Part shown: piece after piece, positions 1 to 6,519 of the stretch | How the letters are laid out: every line of letters begins with the position of its first letter | Numbering within the stretch: the stretch's first letter is position 1 | NCBI GenBank assembly: GCA_016195115.1 | Contig: JACQAI010000250.1 | Location: 1-6,760, forward strand | From: Pseudomonadota bacterium | GTDB taxonomy: Bacteria; Pseudomonadota; Alphaproteobacteria; Elsterales; Elsteraceae | Direction of reading: 5' to 3' | DNA length: 6,760 bases | Notes under the pieces: generated by a model | What the model saw: the letters and a program-made list of their open reading frames with translations, nothing else | Database searches by the model: none | What the model was told of the DNA's origin: nothing | Position numbers and translations under genes: made by a program

Positions 1-329
1 CCAGCGTCAGCTACAAGCAGTTCGGCACCATCGTCCAGTTCAAGCCGGTGGTCAAGGGCAACGGCGCGTGGGTGCCGCCCGCCGCCGCCGCGGTGCGCGA
101 GCCCGATCTCCTGCTGGTGCCGATGATCGCCTTCGATCGCCACGGCACGCGCCTGGGGCAGGGTGCCGGCTACTACGACCGCACGCTGCTGGCGCTGCGC
201 GCCGCGCGCGCGATCACCGCGATCGGCGTCGCCTACGCGGTTCAGGAGCTACCGGACATCCCGACCGGCCCGTATGATCAGCCGCTGGACGCCATCCTGA
301 CGGAGGCGGGCCTGATCGAGGTCTCTTGA
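1..329 (+). CDS. 5-formyltetrahydrofolate cyclo-ligase, 3' end (5' truncated by window)
   Basis: The reading frame is open from base 3 to the TGA at 327-329, so only the C-terminal ~108 residues are present. The family (5-FCL, also called MTHFS, YgfA or Fau) converts 5-formyl-THF to 5,10-methenyl-THF using ATP in the cytosol. The visible signature is LVPMIAFDRHGTRLGQGAGY followed by YDR. This is the family's nucleotide/folate-binding block, a hydrophobic strand with AFDxxGxRLGxGxGYYDR, and it is followed by the usual C-terminal strand (IGVAYAVQ) and a short acidic end. The first ~25 visible residues are not clearly family-like to my eye, which may simply be a variable part. The next gene begins 4 nt after the stop, suggesting cotranscription. 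Family assignment is firm; the true start lies outside the window. Confidence 0.88.
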   Translation, partial: SVSYKQFGTIVQFKPVVKGNGAWVPPAAAAVREPDLLLVPMIAFDRHGTRLGQGAGYYDRTLLALRAARAITAIGVAYAVQELPDIPTGPYDQPLDAILTEAGLIEVS

Positions 330-333
330 GGCG

Positions 334-1167
334 ATGCGCATCCTGTTCTTCGGCGACGTCGTGGGGCGCAGCGGGCGCGAGGCGCTGATCGCGCAGCTGC
401 CCGGGCTGATCGCGCAGTTCGCGATCGACTTCGTCGTGGTCAACGCCGAGAACGTCGCCGGTGGCTTCGGGCTGACGCTCGAGCTCGCCAAGGAATTGTT
501 CGCCGCCGGCGCCGACGTGCTGACCACCGGCAACCACGTCTGGGATCAGCGCACCCTGATTCCGGTGATCGGCGGCGAGCCGCGCATCCAGCGCCCGCTC
601 AACTTTCCGCCCGGCACGCCGGGTGTCGGCGCGCACGTCTATGTCAGCCGGAGCCAGCGCAAGGTGTTGGTCGTCAACCTGCTGGGCCGGCTGTTCATGG
701 ACGCGCTCGACGACCCGTTCGCCGCGCTCGAGCGCGAGCTCGCCAGCCACCGCCTGGGCGACACGGTCGACGCCATCTTCGTCGACATGCACGCCGAGGC
801 GACCTCGGAGAAGCAGGCGATGGCGCACTTCGCCGACGGTCGCGTCTCGGCGGTGGTCGGTAGCCACAGCCACGTGCCGTCGGCCGACGCCCAGATCCTG
901 CCCGGTGGCACTGCCTATCAGACCGACGCCGGCATGTGCGGCGACTACGACAGCGTCATCGGCATGAAGAAGGAGACCGCGATCGCCCGCTTCGTGCGCA
1001 AGATGCCGGGCGAGCGGCTGGCCCCGGCCGAGGGCCCGGCGACCCTGTGCGGGATCTACGTCGAGACCGACGCGCGCAGCGGGCTCGCCCGCCGGATCGC
1101 GCCGCTGCGCCTGGGCGGCCGCCTCGCGCCGGCCATCCCGGACATCATCCGCGCCGCGGCCGATTGA
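334..1167 (+). CDS. TIGR00282/YmdB-family metallophosphoesterase
   Basis: The protein has 277 residues, close to the ~260-280 usual for the family. It shows the binuclear metal-site motifs in order: GDVVGRSGR with D8, NAENVAGGFG with E39 and N40, GNHVWD with N67 and H68, VDMHAEATSEK with H153, and VGSHSHVPSAD with H178 and H180. Bacillus subtilis YmdB, of the same family, is a cyclic-nucleotide phosphodiesterase affecting biofilm and developmental decisions; the alphaproteobacterial substrate is not known to me. There is no signal peptide, so it should be cytosolic. The start is the ATG 4 nt after the preceding stop, giving the canonical MRILFFGDVVG N-terminus. A GAGG overlapping the upstream stop is only 2 nt away, so coupling is likely. 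It is the last gene before the 170-nt gap. Despite the shared nickname it is unrelated to E. coli YmdB. Confidence 0.93.
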   Translation: MRILFFGDVVGRSGREALIAQLPGLIAQFAIDFVVVNAENVAGGFGLTLELAKELFAAGADVLTTGNHVWDQRTLIPVIGGEPRIQRPLNFPPGTPGVGAHVYVSRSQRKVLVVNLLGRLFMDALDDPFAALERELASHRLGDTVDAIFVDMHAEATSEKQAMAHFADGRVSAVVGSHSHVPSADAQILPGGTAYQTDAGMCGDYDSVIGMKKETAIARFVRKMPGERLAPAEGPATLCGIYVETDARSGLARRIAPLRLGGRLAPAIPDIIRAAAD

Positions 1168-1337
1168 GCCGCCGAGGCGTTGTCCGGGGGCGGCGGCGCG
1201 GTGGCGTGGTGCCGCAATCTCGCCATAAAACCGTGGTGTTTAGGGGTTGAATGCCGACGAGACGTGCGCTTGCCACGCTACATATGGTAGGGTGAGAGCC
1301 CGCGCGCCCCTAATTTTGTAAGAAATTCAGAGACCTG
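1168..1337 (+). promoter_or_regulatory. Intergenic region ahead of yebC-ruv-tol genes, probable promoter region
   Basis: This 170-nt stretch is the longest non-coding DNA in the window, and its 3' part (about 1220-1330) is clearly less GC-rich than its surroundings. AT-rich patches include CATATG at 1281-1286 and TAATTTTG at 1311-1318. TTGAAT (1247-1252) and TTGCCA (1270-1275) resemble -35 elements, but neither has a good -10 at 16-18 nt, so I do not define a promoter. A short imperfect dyad, CTAC-ATATG-GTAG, lies at 1278-1290. The yebC ribosome-binding site is weak (AGAGA at 1329-1333). By eye there is no GTTC-N7-GTTC, the typical alphaproteobacterial LexA box. That a promoter lies here is inferred from the gap and its composition. 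Confidence 0.35.
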
Positions 1338-2087
1338 ATGGCAGGGCATTCCCAGTTCAAAAACATCATGCACCGCAAGGGCAAGCAGGATGCCAAGCGG
1401 GGCAAGGTGTTCACCAAGCTGATCCGCGAGCTCACAGTGGCGGCCAAGACCGGGCTGCCCGACCCGGCCTCCAACCCGCGCCTGCGCGCCGCCGTGGTCG
1501 CCGCGCGCCAAGCCAACATGTCGCGCGACACCGTCGAGCGCGCGATCAAGCGCGGCGCCGGCGGCGCCGACGACGCCAACTACGAAGAGGTGCGCTACGA
1601 GGGCTACGGGCCGGGCGGCGTCGCCATCATCGTCGAGGCGCTGACCGACAACCGCAACCGTACCGCCGGCGACGTTCGCGCTGCCTTCACCAAGATGGGC
1701 GGCACGCTCGGCGAGACCAACTCGGTGAGCTTCATGTTCGATCGCGTCGGCATCGTACGCTACGGCGCCGACGTCGCCTCGGAGGACGCCATGCTCGAGG
1801 CGGCGATCGACGCCGGCGCCGACAACGTCGAGAGCGACGACCAGGGCCACGAGGTCACGGTCGCGCCCGACCGTCTGATCCAGGTGCGCGACGCGCTCGA
1901 GGCGCGCTTCGGCGCGCCCGAGAGCGCCAAGCTGGGGTGGCGACCGCAAACGTCGATTCCGATCGCCGACGCGCCGGCGGAAAAACTTTTCCGCCTCCTC
2001 GAGACGCTCGACGACAACGACGACGTCCAGACCGTGGTCGCCAACTACGAGGTCTCGGACGAGACCTTGGCGCGGCTCACCGCGTGA
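1338..2087 (+). CDS. yebC: YebC/PmpR (TACO1) family translation factor/regulator
   Basis: The protein has 249 residues, the usual family length, and begins with the diagnostic MAGHSQFKNIMHRKGKQDAK, which fixes the start. Further conserved blocks follow: FTKLIRELTVAAK near residue 30, the helical AANMSRDTVERAIKRG-like segment at ~54-70, YEGYGPGGVAIIVEALTDNR at ~86-105, and the GGTLGETNSVSFMFDR block around 120. Domains II and III complete the fold. Members were first described as DNA-binding regulators (PmpR in Pseudomonas). The mitochondrial homologue TACO1 is a translational activator, and recent bacterial work ties YebC to relieving ribosome stalling at proline-rich motifs. It acts in the cytosol. 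It sits directly upstream of ruvC, a widespread arrangement; its TGA overlaps a possible GTG start of ruvC and lies 8 nt before the ATG. Confidence 0.96.
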   Translation: MAGHSQFKNIMHRKGKQDAKRGKVFTKLIRELTVAAKTGLPDPASNPRLRAAVVAARQANMSRDTVERAIKRGAGGADDANYEEVRYEGYGPGGVAIIVEALTDNRNRTAGDVRAAFTKMGGTLGETNSVSFMFDRVGIVRYGADVASEDAMLEAAIDAGADNVESDDQGHEVTVAPDRLIQVRDALEARFGAPESAKLGWRPQTSIPIADAPAEKLFRLLETLDDNDDVQTVVANYEVSDETLARLTA

Positions 2088-2095
2088 CCGCCGCG

Positions 2096-2686
2096 ATGCG
2101 CCTGCTCGGCATCGATCCCGGCCTGCAGCGCACCGGCTGGGGCGTCATCTCGGTCGACGGCAACCGGCTGCGCCCGGTCGCCGCCGGCGTGCTGCGCTCG
2201 ACCGCGACGCGCACGCTGGCGGAACGGTTGGCCGAGCTCTATGCCGGACTCACCGCGGTGATCGCCGCGTGGTCGCCGAGCGAGGCGGCGGTCGAGGAGA
2301 CCTTCGTCAACAAGAACCCGCTCTCGACCCTCAAGCTCGGCCAGGCGCGCGGCATCGCCTTGCTGGTGCCGGCGCTGGCCGGATTGGCGGTGCACGAATA
2401 CGCCACCAACGCGGTCAAGCGCGCGGTGGTCGGCGCCGGCCACGCCGACAAGGACCAGGTCGCCATGATGGTGCAGCGCCTGCTCCCGGGGCTCGCGCCC
2501 GACATCGCCGCCGACGCCACCGACGCGCTCGCGGTGGCGATCTGCCACGCCCACCACGCCCAGACCCAGCGGGTTTGGAACCCCGCTCCCTCTCCCCCCC
2601 GGGGAGAGGGCTGGGGTGAGGGGGCCACGCGACGGAACTCTCCGACGGACCGTCTCAACGTCTCCGGCCCTGGCGAAAAACCATGA
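2096..2686 (+). CDS. ruvC: Crossover junction endodeoxyribonuclease RuvC with repeat-derived C-terminal tail
   Basis: RuvC resolves Holliday junctions by symmetric nicking, working with RuvAB. The RNase H-like core carries the four acidic metal ligands: D7 in LLGIDPG, E67 in AAVEETF, and D140 and D143 in AADATDAL. The family motif LKLGQARG lies at 79-86. From ATG 2096 the protein is 196 residues; E. coli RuvC has 173. This start places the first Asp at position 7, as in E. coli. An in-frame GTG at 2084, overlapping the yebC stop as GTGA, would add four residues and is possible. From about residue 163 the sequence is no longer RuvC-like (APSPPRGEGWGEG and onward). That part is encoded by an inverted palindromic repeat plus ~60 nt of following DNA. 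All catalytic residues precede it, so activity is probably retained. The TGA overlaps the next ATG (ATGA at 2683-2686). Confidence 0.95.
   Translation: MRLLGIDPGLQRTGWGVISVDGNRLRPVAAGVLRSTATRTLAERLAELYAGLTAVIAAWSPSEAAVEETFVNKNPLSTLKLGQARGIALLVPALAGLAVHEYATNAVKRAVVGAGHADKDQVAMMVQRLLPGLAPDIAADATDALAVAICHAHHAQTQRVWNPAPSPPRGEGWGEGATRRNSPTDRLNVSGPGEKP
2586..2624 (-). repeat. GC-rich palindromic repeat, copy 1 (inverted)
   Basis: This 39-nt element is an exact reverse complement of the copy at 2716-2754. Its core forms a hairpin with a 10-bp stem: CCCTCTCCCC at 2588-2597, a CCC loop, and GGGGAGAGGG at 2601-2610. A CTGGGGTGAGGGGG extension follows on the right. It lies inside ruvC and encodes part of its non-homologous C-terminal tail. 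Repeats of this look, translating as PSPxPSPRGEG-type peptides, are familiar as dispersed elements in many GC-rich proteobacterial genomes. Confidence 0.9.
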
Positions 2687-3171
2687 TCGCCCGACCGCCG
2701 GACAAACCTCGGATACCCCCTCACCCCAGCCCTCTCCCCGGGGGGGAGAGGGAGGCCTGTCGCGCCATCATCGGCAAACGGCGGCCACGCAAGCAATCCC
2801 AGTTGGAGACCGTGCGGGCGCGCGATTTGCGCGGCACTACGACTTACTTCGAGCGGCAGCTATGGGCAAAGTTGCGCGGGCGTCAGTTTGGCGGTCGGAA
2901 ATTCCGCCGGCAGGTCCCGATCGCGGGCTTCGTCGCTGATTTCGCGTGTTTGGAGGCAAGTCTGATCATCGAGCTCGACGGCGATCAGCATGGCGATACG
3001 GTCGAGCGCGACGAACGCCGCACCGCGATCCTGAAGCGGGCAGGATTTCGCGTGCTGCGCTTCTGGAACTCCGAGCTCAACGACAGCCTTGAGGACGTGT
3101 TGACCGAGATCGAGCAGGCGCTCGGCACCCCCTCACCCCGGCCCTCTCCCCGGGGGGGAGAGGGAGAATGA
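2683..3171 (+). CDS. DUF559 endonuclease-domain protein (Vsr-like/PD-(D/E)XK) embedded in the ruv operon
   Basis: The protein has 162 residues. The DUF559 domain covers about 40-147. It includes ERQLWAKLRGRQFGGRKFRR (57-76), then VADFACLEASLIIELDGDQH (84-103) with D86, E97, D99 and H103 as likely metal/active-site residues, and the closing GFRVLRFWNSEL (121-132). The family is related to very-short-patch-repair and restriction-type nucleases; its cellular role is poorly known. The ATG at 2683 overlaps the ruvC stop (ATGA). Residues ~12-24 are encoded by repeat copy 2 and the C-terminal PSPRPSPRGGEGE by copy 3, so both ends look like read-through of repeat DNA. In-frame TTG 2803 or GTG 2812 could be alternative starts nearer the domain. 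Its stop overlaps the ruvA ATG. Codons ending in A/T are commoner than in neighbouring genes, consistent with acquisition. The domain call is firm; its function here is unknown. Confidence 0.88.
   Translation: MIARPPDKPRIPPHPSPLPGGEREACRAIIGKRRPRKQSQLETVRARDLRGTTTYFERQLWAKLRGRQFGGRKFRRQVPIAGFVADFACLEASLIIELDGDQHGDTVERDERRTAILKRAGFRVLRFWNSELNDSLEDVLTEIEQALGTPSPRPSPRGGEGE
2716..2754 (+). repeat. GC-rich palindromic repeat, copy 2
   Basis: This is a 39-nt element starting CCCCCTCACCCCAGCCC. It has the same 10-bp hairpin core (arms 2730-2739 and 2743-2752, GGG loop) and is an exact inverted match to copy 1. It lies within the 5' part of the DUF559 reading frame, encoding the HPSPLPGGERE stretch. 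With copy 1 it could pair as a 39-bp stem around a 91-nt loop (2625-2715) that contains the ruvC stop/DUF559 start. Confidence 0.9.
3128..3166 (+). repeat. GC-rich palindromic repeat, copy 3
   Basis: This 39-nt element has the same orientation as copy 2 and differs from it at one base (G at 3140 where copy 2 has A). The hairpin arms are 3142-3151 and 3155-3164 around a GGG loop. It encodes the last residues of the DUF559 protein and ends one base before the ruvA start codon, so it forms the immediate 5' context of ruvA. Confidence 0.9.
3155..3160 (+). promoter_or_regulatory. ruvA ribosome-binding site supplied by the repeat
   Basis: GGGGAG lies 7 nt before the ruvA ATG at 3168, a good Shine-Dalgarno spacing. 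It is the 3' arm of the repeat hairpin, so in free mRNA it would be paired with the 3142-3151 arm. A ribosome translating the DUF559 gene up to its overlapping stop would open this stem. Assignment as the functional site is inferred from position. Confidence 0.5.
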
Positions 3172-3772
3172 TCGCCAAGCTGCGCGGCATGGTCGACGCG
3201 ACGGGCGAGGATTGGGCGGTGATCGACGTCGCCGGGGTCGGCTACCTGGTGTCGTGCCCGAGCCGCACCTTGAGCGCGCTCACGGTCGGCCAGCCCGCGG
3301 TGCTCGCGATCGAGACCCAGGTGCGCGAGGACCGCATCCAGCTGTTCGGCTTCATCGAGCCGGCCGAGCGCGACTGGTTCCGGCTGCTCCAGACCGTGCA
3401 GGGCGTCGGCGGCCGCGTCGCGCTCGCCATCCTGTCGGCGCTGGCGCCCGCCAAGCTCGTCCAAGTGATCGCCTCGGGCGACCGCGCGGCGCTGACGCGC
3501 GCCGACGGCGTCGGCCCGAAGCTGGCGACGCGCGTGCTTGCCGAGCTCAAGGAGAAGGCCGGCGGCATCGCGCTCGGAACCCTGGCGAAGGCCGCGAAGC
3601 CCGCGGCCGCCGATGCCGATCGCTCGGCCAACCTCGACGCGGTGTCGGCGCTGGTCAATCTCGGCTACGGCCGCTCGGAGGCGTTCGGCGCCATCGCGAC
3701 CGCGAGCCAGGCGCTCGGTGAGCGCGCCTCGATCGACGCGCTGATCAAAGCCGGCCTCAAGGAGCTCGGCCG

Positions 3773-3776
<4 letters not shown>
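3168..3776 (+). CDS. ruvA: Holliday junction branch migration protein RuvA
   Basis: RuvA is the tetrameric junction-binding subunit that loads RuvB. The protein has 202 residues, typical length. Domain I (OB fold, ~1-62) starts with the canonical MIAKLRG and contains GVGYLVSCP and the acidic pin VRED (E54, D55). Domain II (~63-140) has two helix-hairpin-helix motifs, VQGVGGRVALAIL at 77-89 and DGVGPKLATRVLAELKEK at 113-130. In the first motif an Arg stands where many homologues have Lys. An Ala-rich linker leads to the RuvB-binding domain III (~153-202; LVNLGYGRSEA). The start is fixed by homology and overlaps the preceding stop as ATGA. The end overlaps ruvB as GTGA. The upstream context is repeat DNA rather than native ruvC sequence, so expression may depend on coupling through the inserted gene. 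Confidence 0.97.
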
Positions 3777-4826
<1,050 letters not shown>

Positions 4827-4834
<8 letters not shown>

Positions 4835-5297
4835 CGGCCTGATGCCCGACCAACCGCTGACCGGACGTCTCGATGGGTCCCGCCATCGCTTCCCGATCCG
4901 CGTCTACTACGAGGACACCGACGCCGGCGGCATCGTCTATTACGCCGCGTATCTCAAGTTCGCCGAGCGCGCGCGTACCGAGATGATGCGGTTGACCGGG
5001 ATGGGCCATAGCGATCTCTTGGCGCGCCACGGCGTCCGGCTGGCGGTGCACCGCTGCACCGTCGAGTATCACCGGCCGGCGCGCCTCGACGACGCGCTGG
5101 TGGTGGCCAGCCGGATCACCGCGGTGAGCGGCGCCACGATCACGATCGAGCAGCACGTCCAGCGCGCCGCGGACCGCGCTCAAGATGGACTTCTTGACCT
5201 GGTAAGCCTAACCCTGCGCCTCGTCATCCTCGACCGTGAGCTTCGGCCGACGCGGCTTCCGAGCACGCTCAGAGCTGTCGTGACGAAATATCTCTGA
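4827..5297 (+). CDS. ybgC: Tol-Pal-associated acyl-CoA thioesterase YbgC
   Basis: This is a hotdog-fold thioesterase of the 4HBT class, cytosolic, encoded with the Tol genes in most proteobacteria. E. coli YbgC hydrolyses acyl-CoA and associates with phospholipid-synthesis enzymes. The protein has 156 residues from ATG 4827; the start was chosen on Shine-Dalgarno spacing, and 4821 would add two residues. The signature RVYYEDTDAGGIVYYAAYLK at 25-44 holds the catalytic Asp (D32, equivalent to E. coli D18). The His that follows in E. coli is Tyr39 here, which I believe is common in alphaproteobacteria. Residue 41 is Ala where Asn or Ser is usual. FAERARTEMMR follows. The last ~40 codons (5178-5297) contain many A/T-ending codons, unlike the upstream part. 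tolQ starts 22 nt downstream. Confidence 0.94.
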
Positions 5298-5319
5298 CCC
5301 CTTTAGCGAGAGAGTACCC

Positions 5320-6018
5320 ATGGAGAATACCGTAGCGTCGCAGTTGTCTCTGTGGACGCTGTTCATCCAGGCGGACATCGTCGTCAAGGTCGTGATGATC
5401 CTGCTCCTGTTCGCCTCGTTCTGGTGCTGGGCGATCATCTTCGACAAGCTCATGAAGCTGCGGCACCTGGTGCAGCAGGCCGACGAGTTCGAGGACTCGT
5501 TCTGGTCGGGCGGCAGCCTCGAGGAGCTCTACGACCGCGTCGGCAACCGGCCGGTCGATCCGATGTCGGCGGTGTTCGCCGCGGCGATGCGCGAGTGGCG
5601 CCGCTCGGCGGCCAAGGGGCTCGCCAACCCGCCGGCGGCGCGCGCCAACCTGCAGCAGCGCATCGACCGCGTCATGTCGGTGACGGTCGGCCGTGAGCTC
5701 GAACGGCTGGAGAAGTATCTGCCGTTCCTGGCCAGCGTCGGGTCGACCGCGCCGTTCATCGGTCTGTTCGGCACGGTGTGGGGCATCATGAACAGCTTCA
5801 CGGCGATCGCGGCGCAGAAGAACACCTCGCTCGCGGTCGTCGCCCCCGGCATCGCCGAGGCGCTGTTCGCCACCGCGCTCGGCCTGGTCGCGGCGATCCC
5901 TGCGGTGCTCGCCTACAACAAGATCTCGAACGATCTCGGCCGCTACGCCAACCGGCTCGAGGCGTTTGCCGGCGAGTTCAGCGCGATCCTGTCCCGTCAG
6001 CTCGACGAACGAACCTAA
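5320..6018 (+). CDS. tolQ: Tol-Pal system proton channel subunit TolQ
   Basis: TolQ is the inner-membrane pentamer (MotA/TolQ/ExbB family) that, with TolR, uses the proton motive force to drive TolA. The protein has 232 residues, typical length. Three membrane segments are visible: ~20-41 (IVVKVVMILLLFASFWCWAI), ~136-158 within LPFLASVGSTAPFIGLFGTV, and ~171-197 containing GIAEALFATALGLVAAIPAV. T143 and T185 match the conserved channel-lining threonines of the family. A large cytoplasmic loop lies between the first and second segments. The start MENTVASQ follows a weak AGAGAG-type ribosome site at 5309-5314. The gap to ybgC is 22 nt without a terminator, and the gap to tolR is 9 nt, supporting one transcript. 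Confidence 0.97.
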   Translation: MENTVASQLSLWTLFIQADIVVKVVMILLLFASFWCWAIIFDKLMKLRHLVQQADEFEDSFWSGGSLEELYDRVGNRPVDPMSAVFAAAMREWRRSAAKGLANPPAARANLQQRIDRVMSVTVGRELERLEKYLPFLASVGSTAPFIGLFGTVWGIMNSFTAIAAQKNTSLAVVAPGIAEALFATALGLVAAIPAVLAYNKISNDLGRYANRLEAFAGEFSAILSRQLDERT

Positions 6019-6027
6019 GAGCGCGCC

Positions 6028-6507
6028 ATGGCAGCTCACTTCAACAGCGGCGGCGGCCGCAACGGCGCCCGCCGCGGCTACAAGCCGATGTCGGACATCA
6101 ACGTGACGCCGATGGTCGACGTCATGCTGGTGCTCCTGGTCGTCTTCATGGTCGCAGCACCGCTGCTCACGGTCGGCGTGCCGGTCGATCTGCCGAAGAC
6201 CCAGGCGGCGAGCATCAACGACCGCGTCGAGCCGCTGACGATCACGGTCGACAGCGCCGGCCGCGTGTTCCTGCAGGAGACCGAGGCGGCGATGGACCAG
6301 TTGGTGCCGCGGCTGCAGGCGATCACGCGCAACAAGCCGGACACCACCATCTTCGTGCGCGGCGATCGCGGCATCGCCTACGGCCGCATCATGGAGGTGA
6401 TGGGCCTGGTCGCCGCCGCCGGCTTCACCAAGGTGTCGCTGATTGCCGAGCTGCCGGGTGGCTCGCCGCGTCCGCTGCCGCCGCGTCCGCCGGGCGCCCA
6501 GCGCTAA
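6028..6507 (+). CDS. tolR: Tol-Pal system subunit TolR (ExbD/TolR family)
   Basis: TolR has one membrane span and a periplasmic peptidoglycan-binding domain, and forms the proton path with TolQ. The protein has 159 residues. A basic, Gly/Arg-rich cytoplasmic N-terminus (~1-20) leads into the signature MSDINVTPMVDVMLVLLVVF at 21-40. D31 is the proton-carrying Asp (E. coli D23). The membrane helix spans ~30-48. The periplasmic domain runs from ~50 to 145 with the family-typical VFVRGD-like stretch (TTIFVRGDRGIAYGRIMEVM) and ends in a short Pro/Arg tail, SPRPLPPRPPGAQR. The stop TAA forms part of the tolA ribosome-binding site. Confidence 0.97.
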   Translation: MAAHFNSGGGRNGARRGYKPMSDINVTPMVDVMLVLLVVFMVAAPLLTVGVPVDLPKTQAASINDRVEPLTITVDSAGRVFLQETEAAMDQLVPRLQAITRNKPDTTIFVRGDRGIAYGRIMEVMGLVAAAGFTKVSLIAELPGGSPRPLPPRPPGAQR

Positions 6508-6511
6508 GGGG
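6506..6511 (+). promoter_or_regulatory. tolA ribosome-binding site
   Basis: AAGGGG begins in the TAA stop of tolR and lies 8 nt before the ATG at 6520. This supports that ATG and suggests coupled translation with tolR. Confidence 0.6.
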
Positions 6512-6519
6512 CACGGGCG

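Larger units (their letters stand above)
2586..3166. mobile_element. Candidate inserted cassette: palindromic repeats flanking a DUF559 gene
   Basis: ruvC and ruvA are usually adjacent or nearly so in alphaproteobacteria. Here ~580 nt intervene, bounded on the left by one 39-nt repeat (minus orientation) and on the right by another (plus orientation), with a third copy inside. The cargo is a DUF559 nuclease-domain gene whose codon use is less strictly G/C-ending than its neighbours. No transposase and no obvious target-site duplication are visible. The insertion keeps all reading frames and creates ATGA overlaps on both sides. Calling this a mobile unit is inference from the bracketed arrangement. 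The alternative is independent arrival of an abundant dispersed repeat and a mobile nuclease gene. Confidence 0.4.

Noticed and set aside
214..873. 219-residue minus-strand open frame opposite the phosphoesterase gene
   Set aside because: The plus-strand gene has all metal-site motifs; the antisense frame has none and no ribosome-binding site context.
1193..1215. Hairpin GCGGCGC / GTGCCGC after the phosphoesterase gene as a terminator
   Set aside because: The stem has a G-T pair and a 9-nt loop, and there is no T-run after it; evidence is too weak for a terminator call.
1937..2095. Upstream extension of ruvC to an ATG at 1937
   Set aside because: It would overlap yebC by 151 nt and add 53 non-homologous residues before the canonical MRLLGIDPG start.
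2616..2939. Alternative plus-strand frame of 107 residues overlapping ruvC and DUF559
   Set aside because: It consists of repeat-derived PSPRGGEG peptide and out-of-frame DUF559 sequence; the overlapping frame carries the real domain motifs.
2586..3166. CRISPR array from the three similar repeats
   Set aside because: The copies are in mixed orientation with spacings of 91 and 373 nt and lie inside coding frames; there is no regular spacer pattern.
5269..6039. 256-residue open frame on the minus strand across tolQ
   Set aside because: It is antisense to a clear tolQ, Arg/Glu-rich with no motif; third-position GC bias explains the lack of stops.
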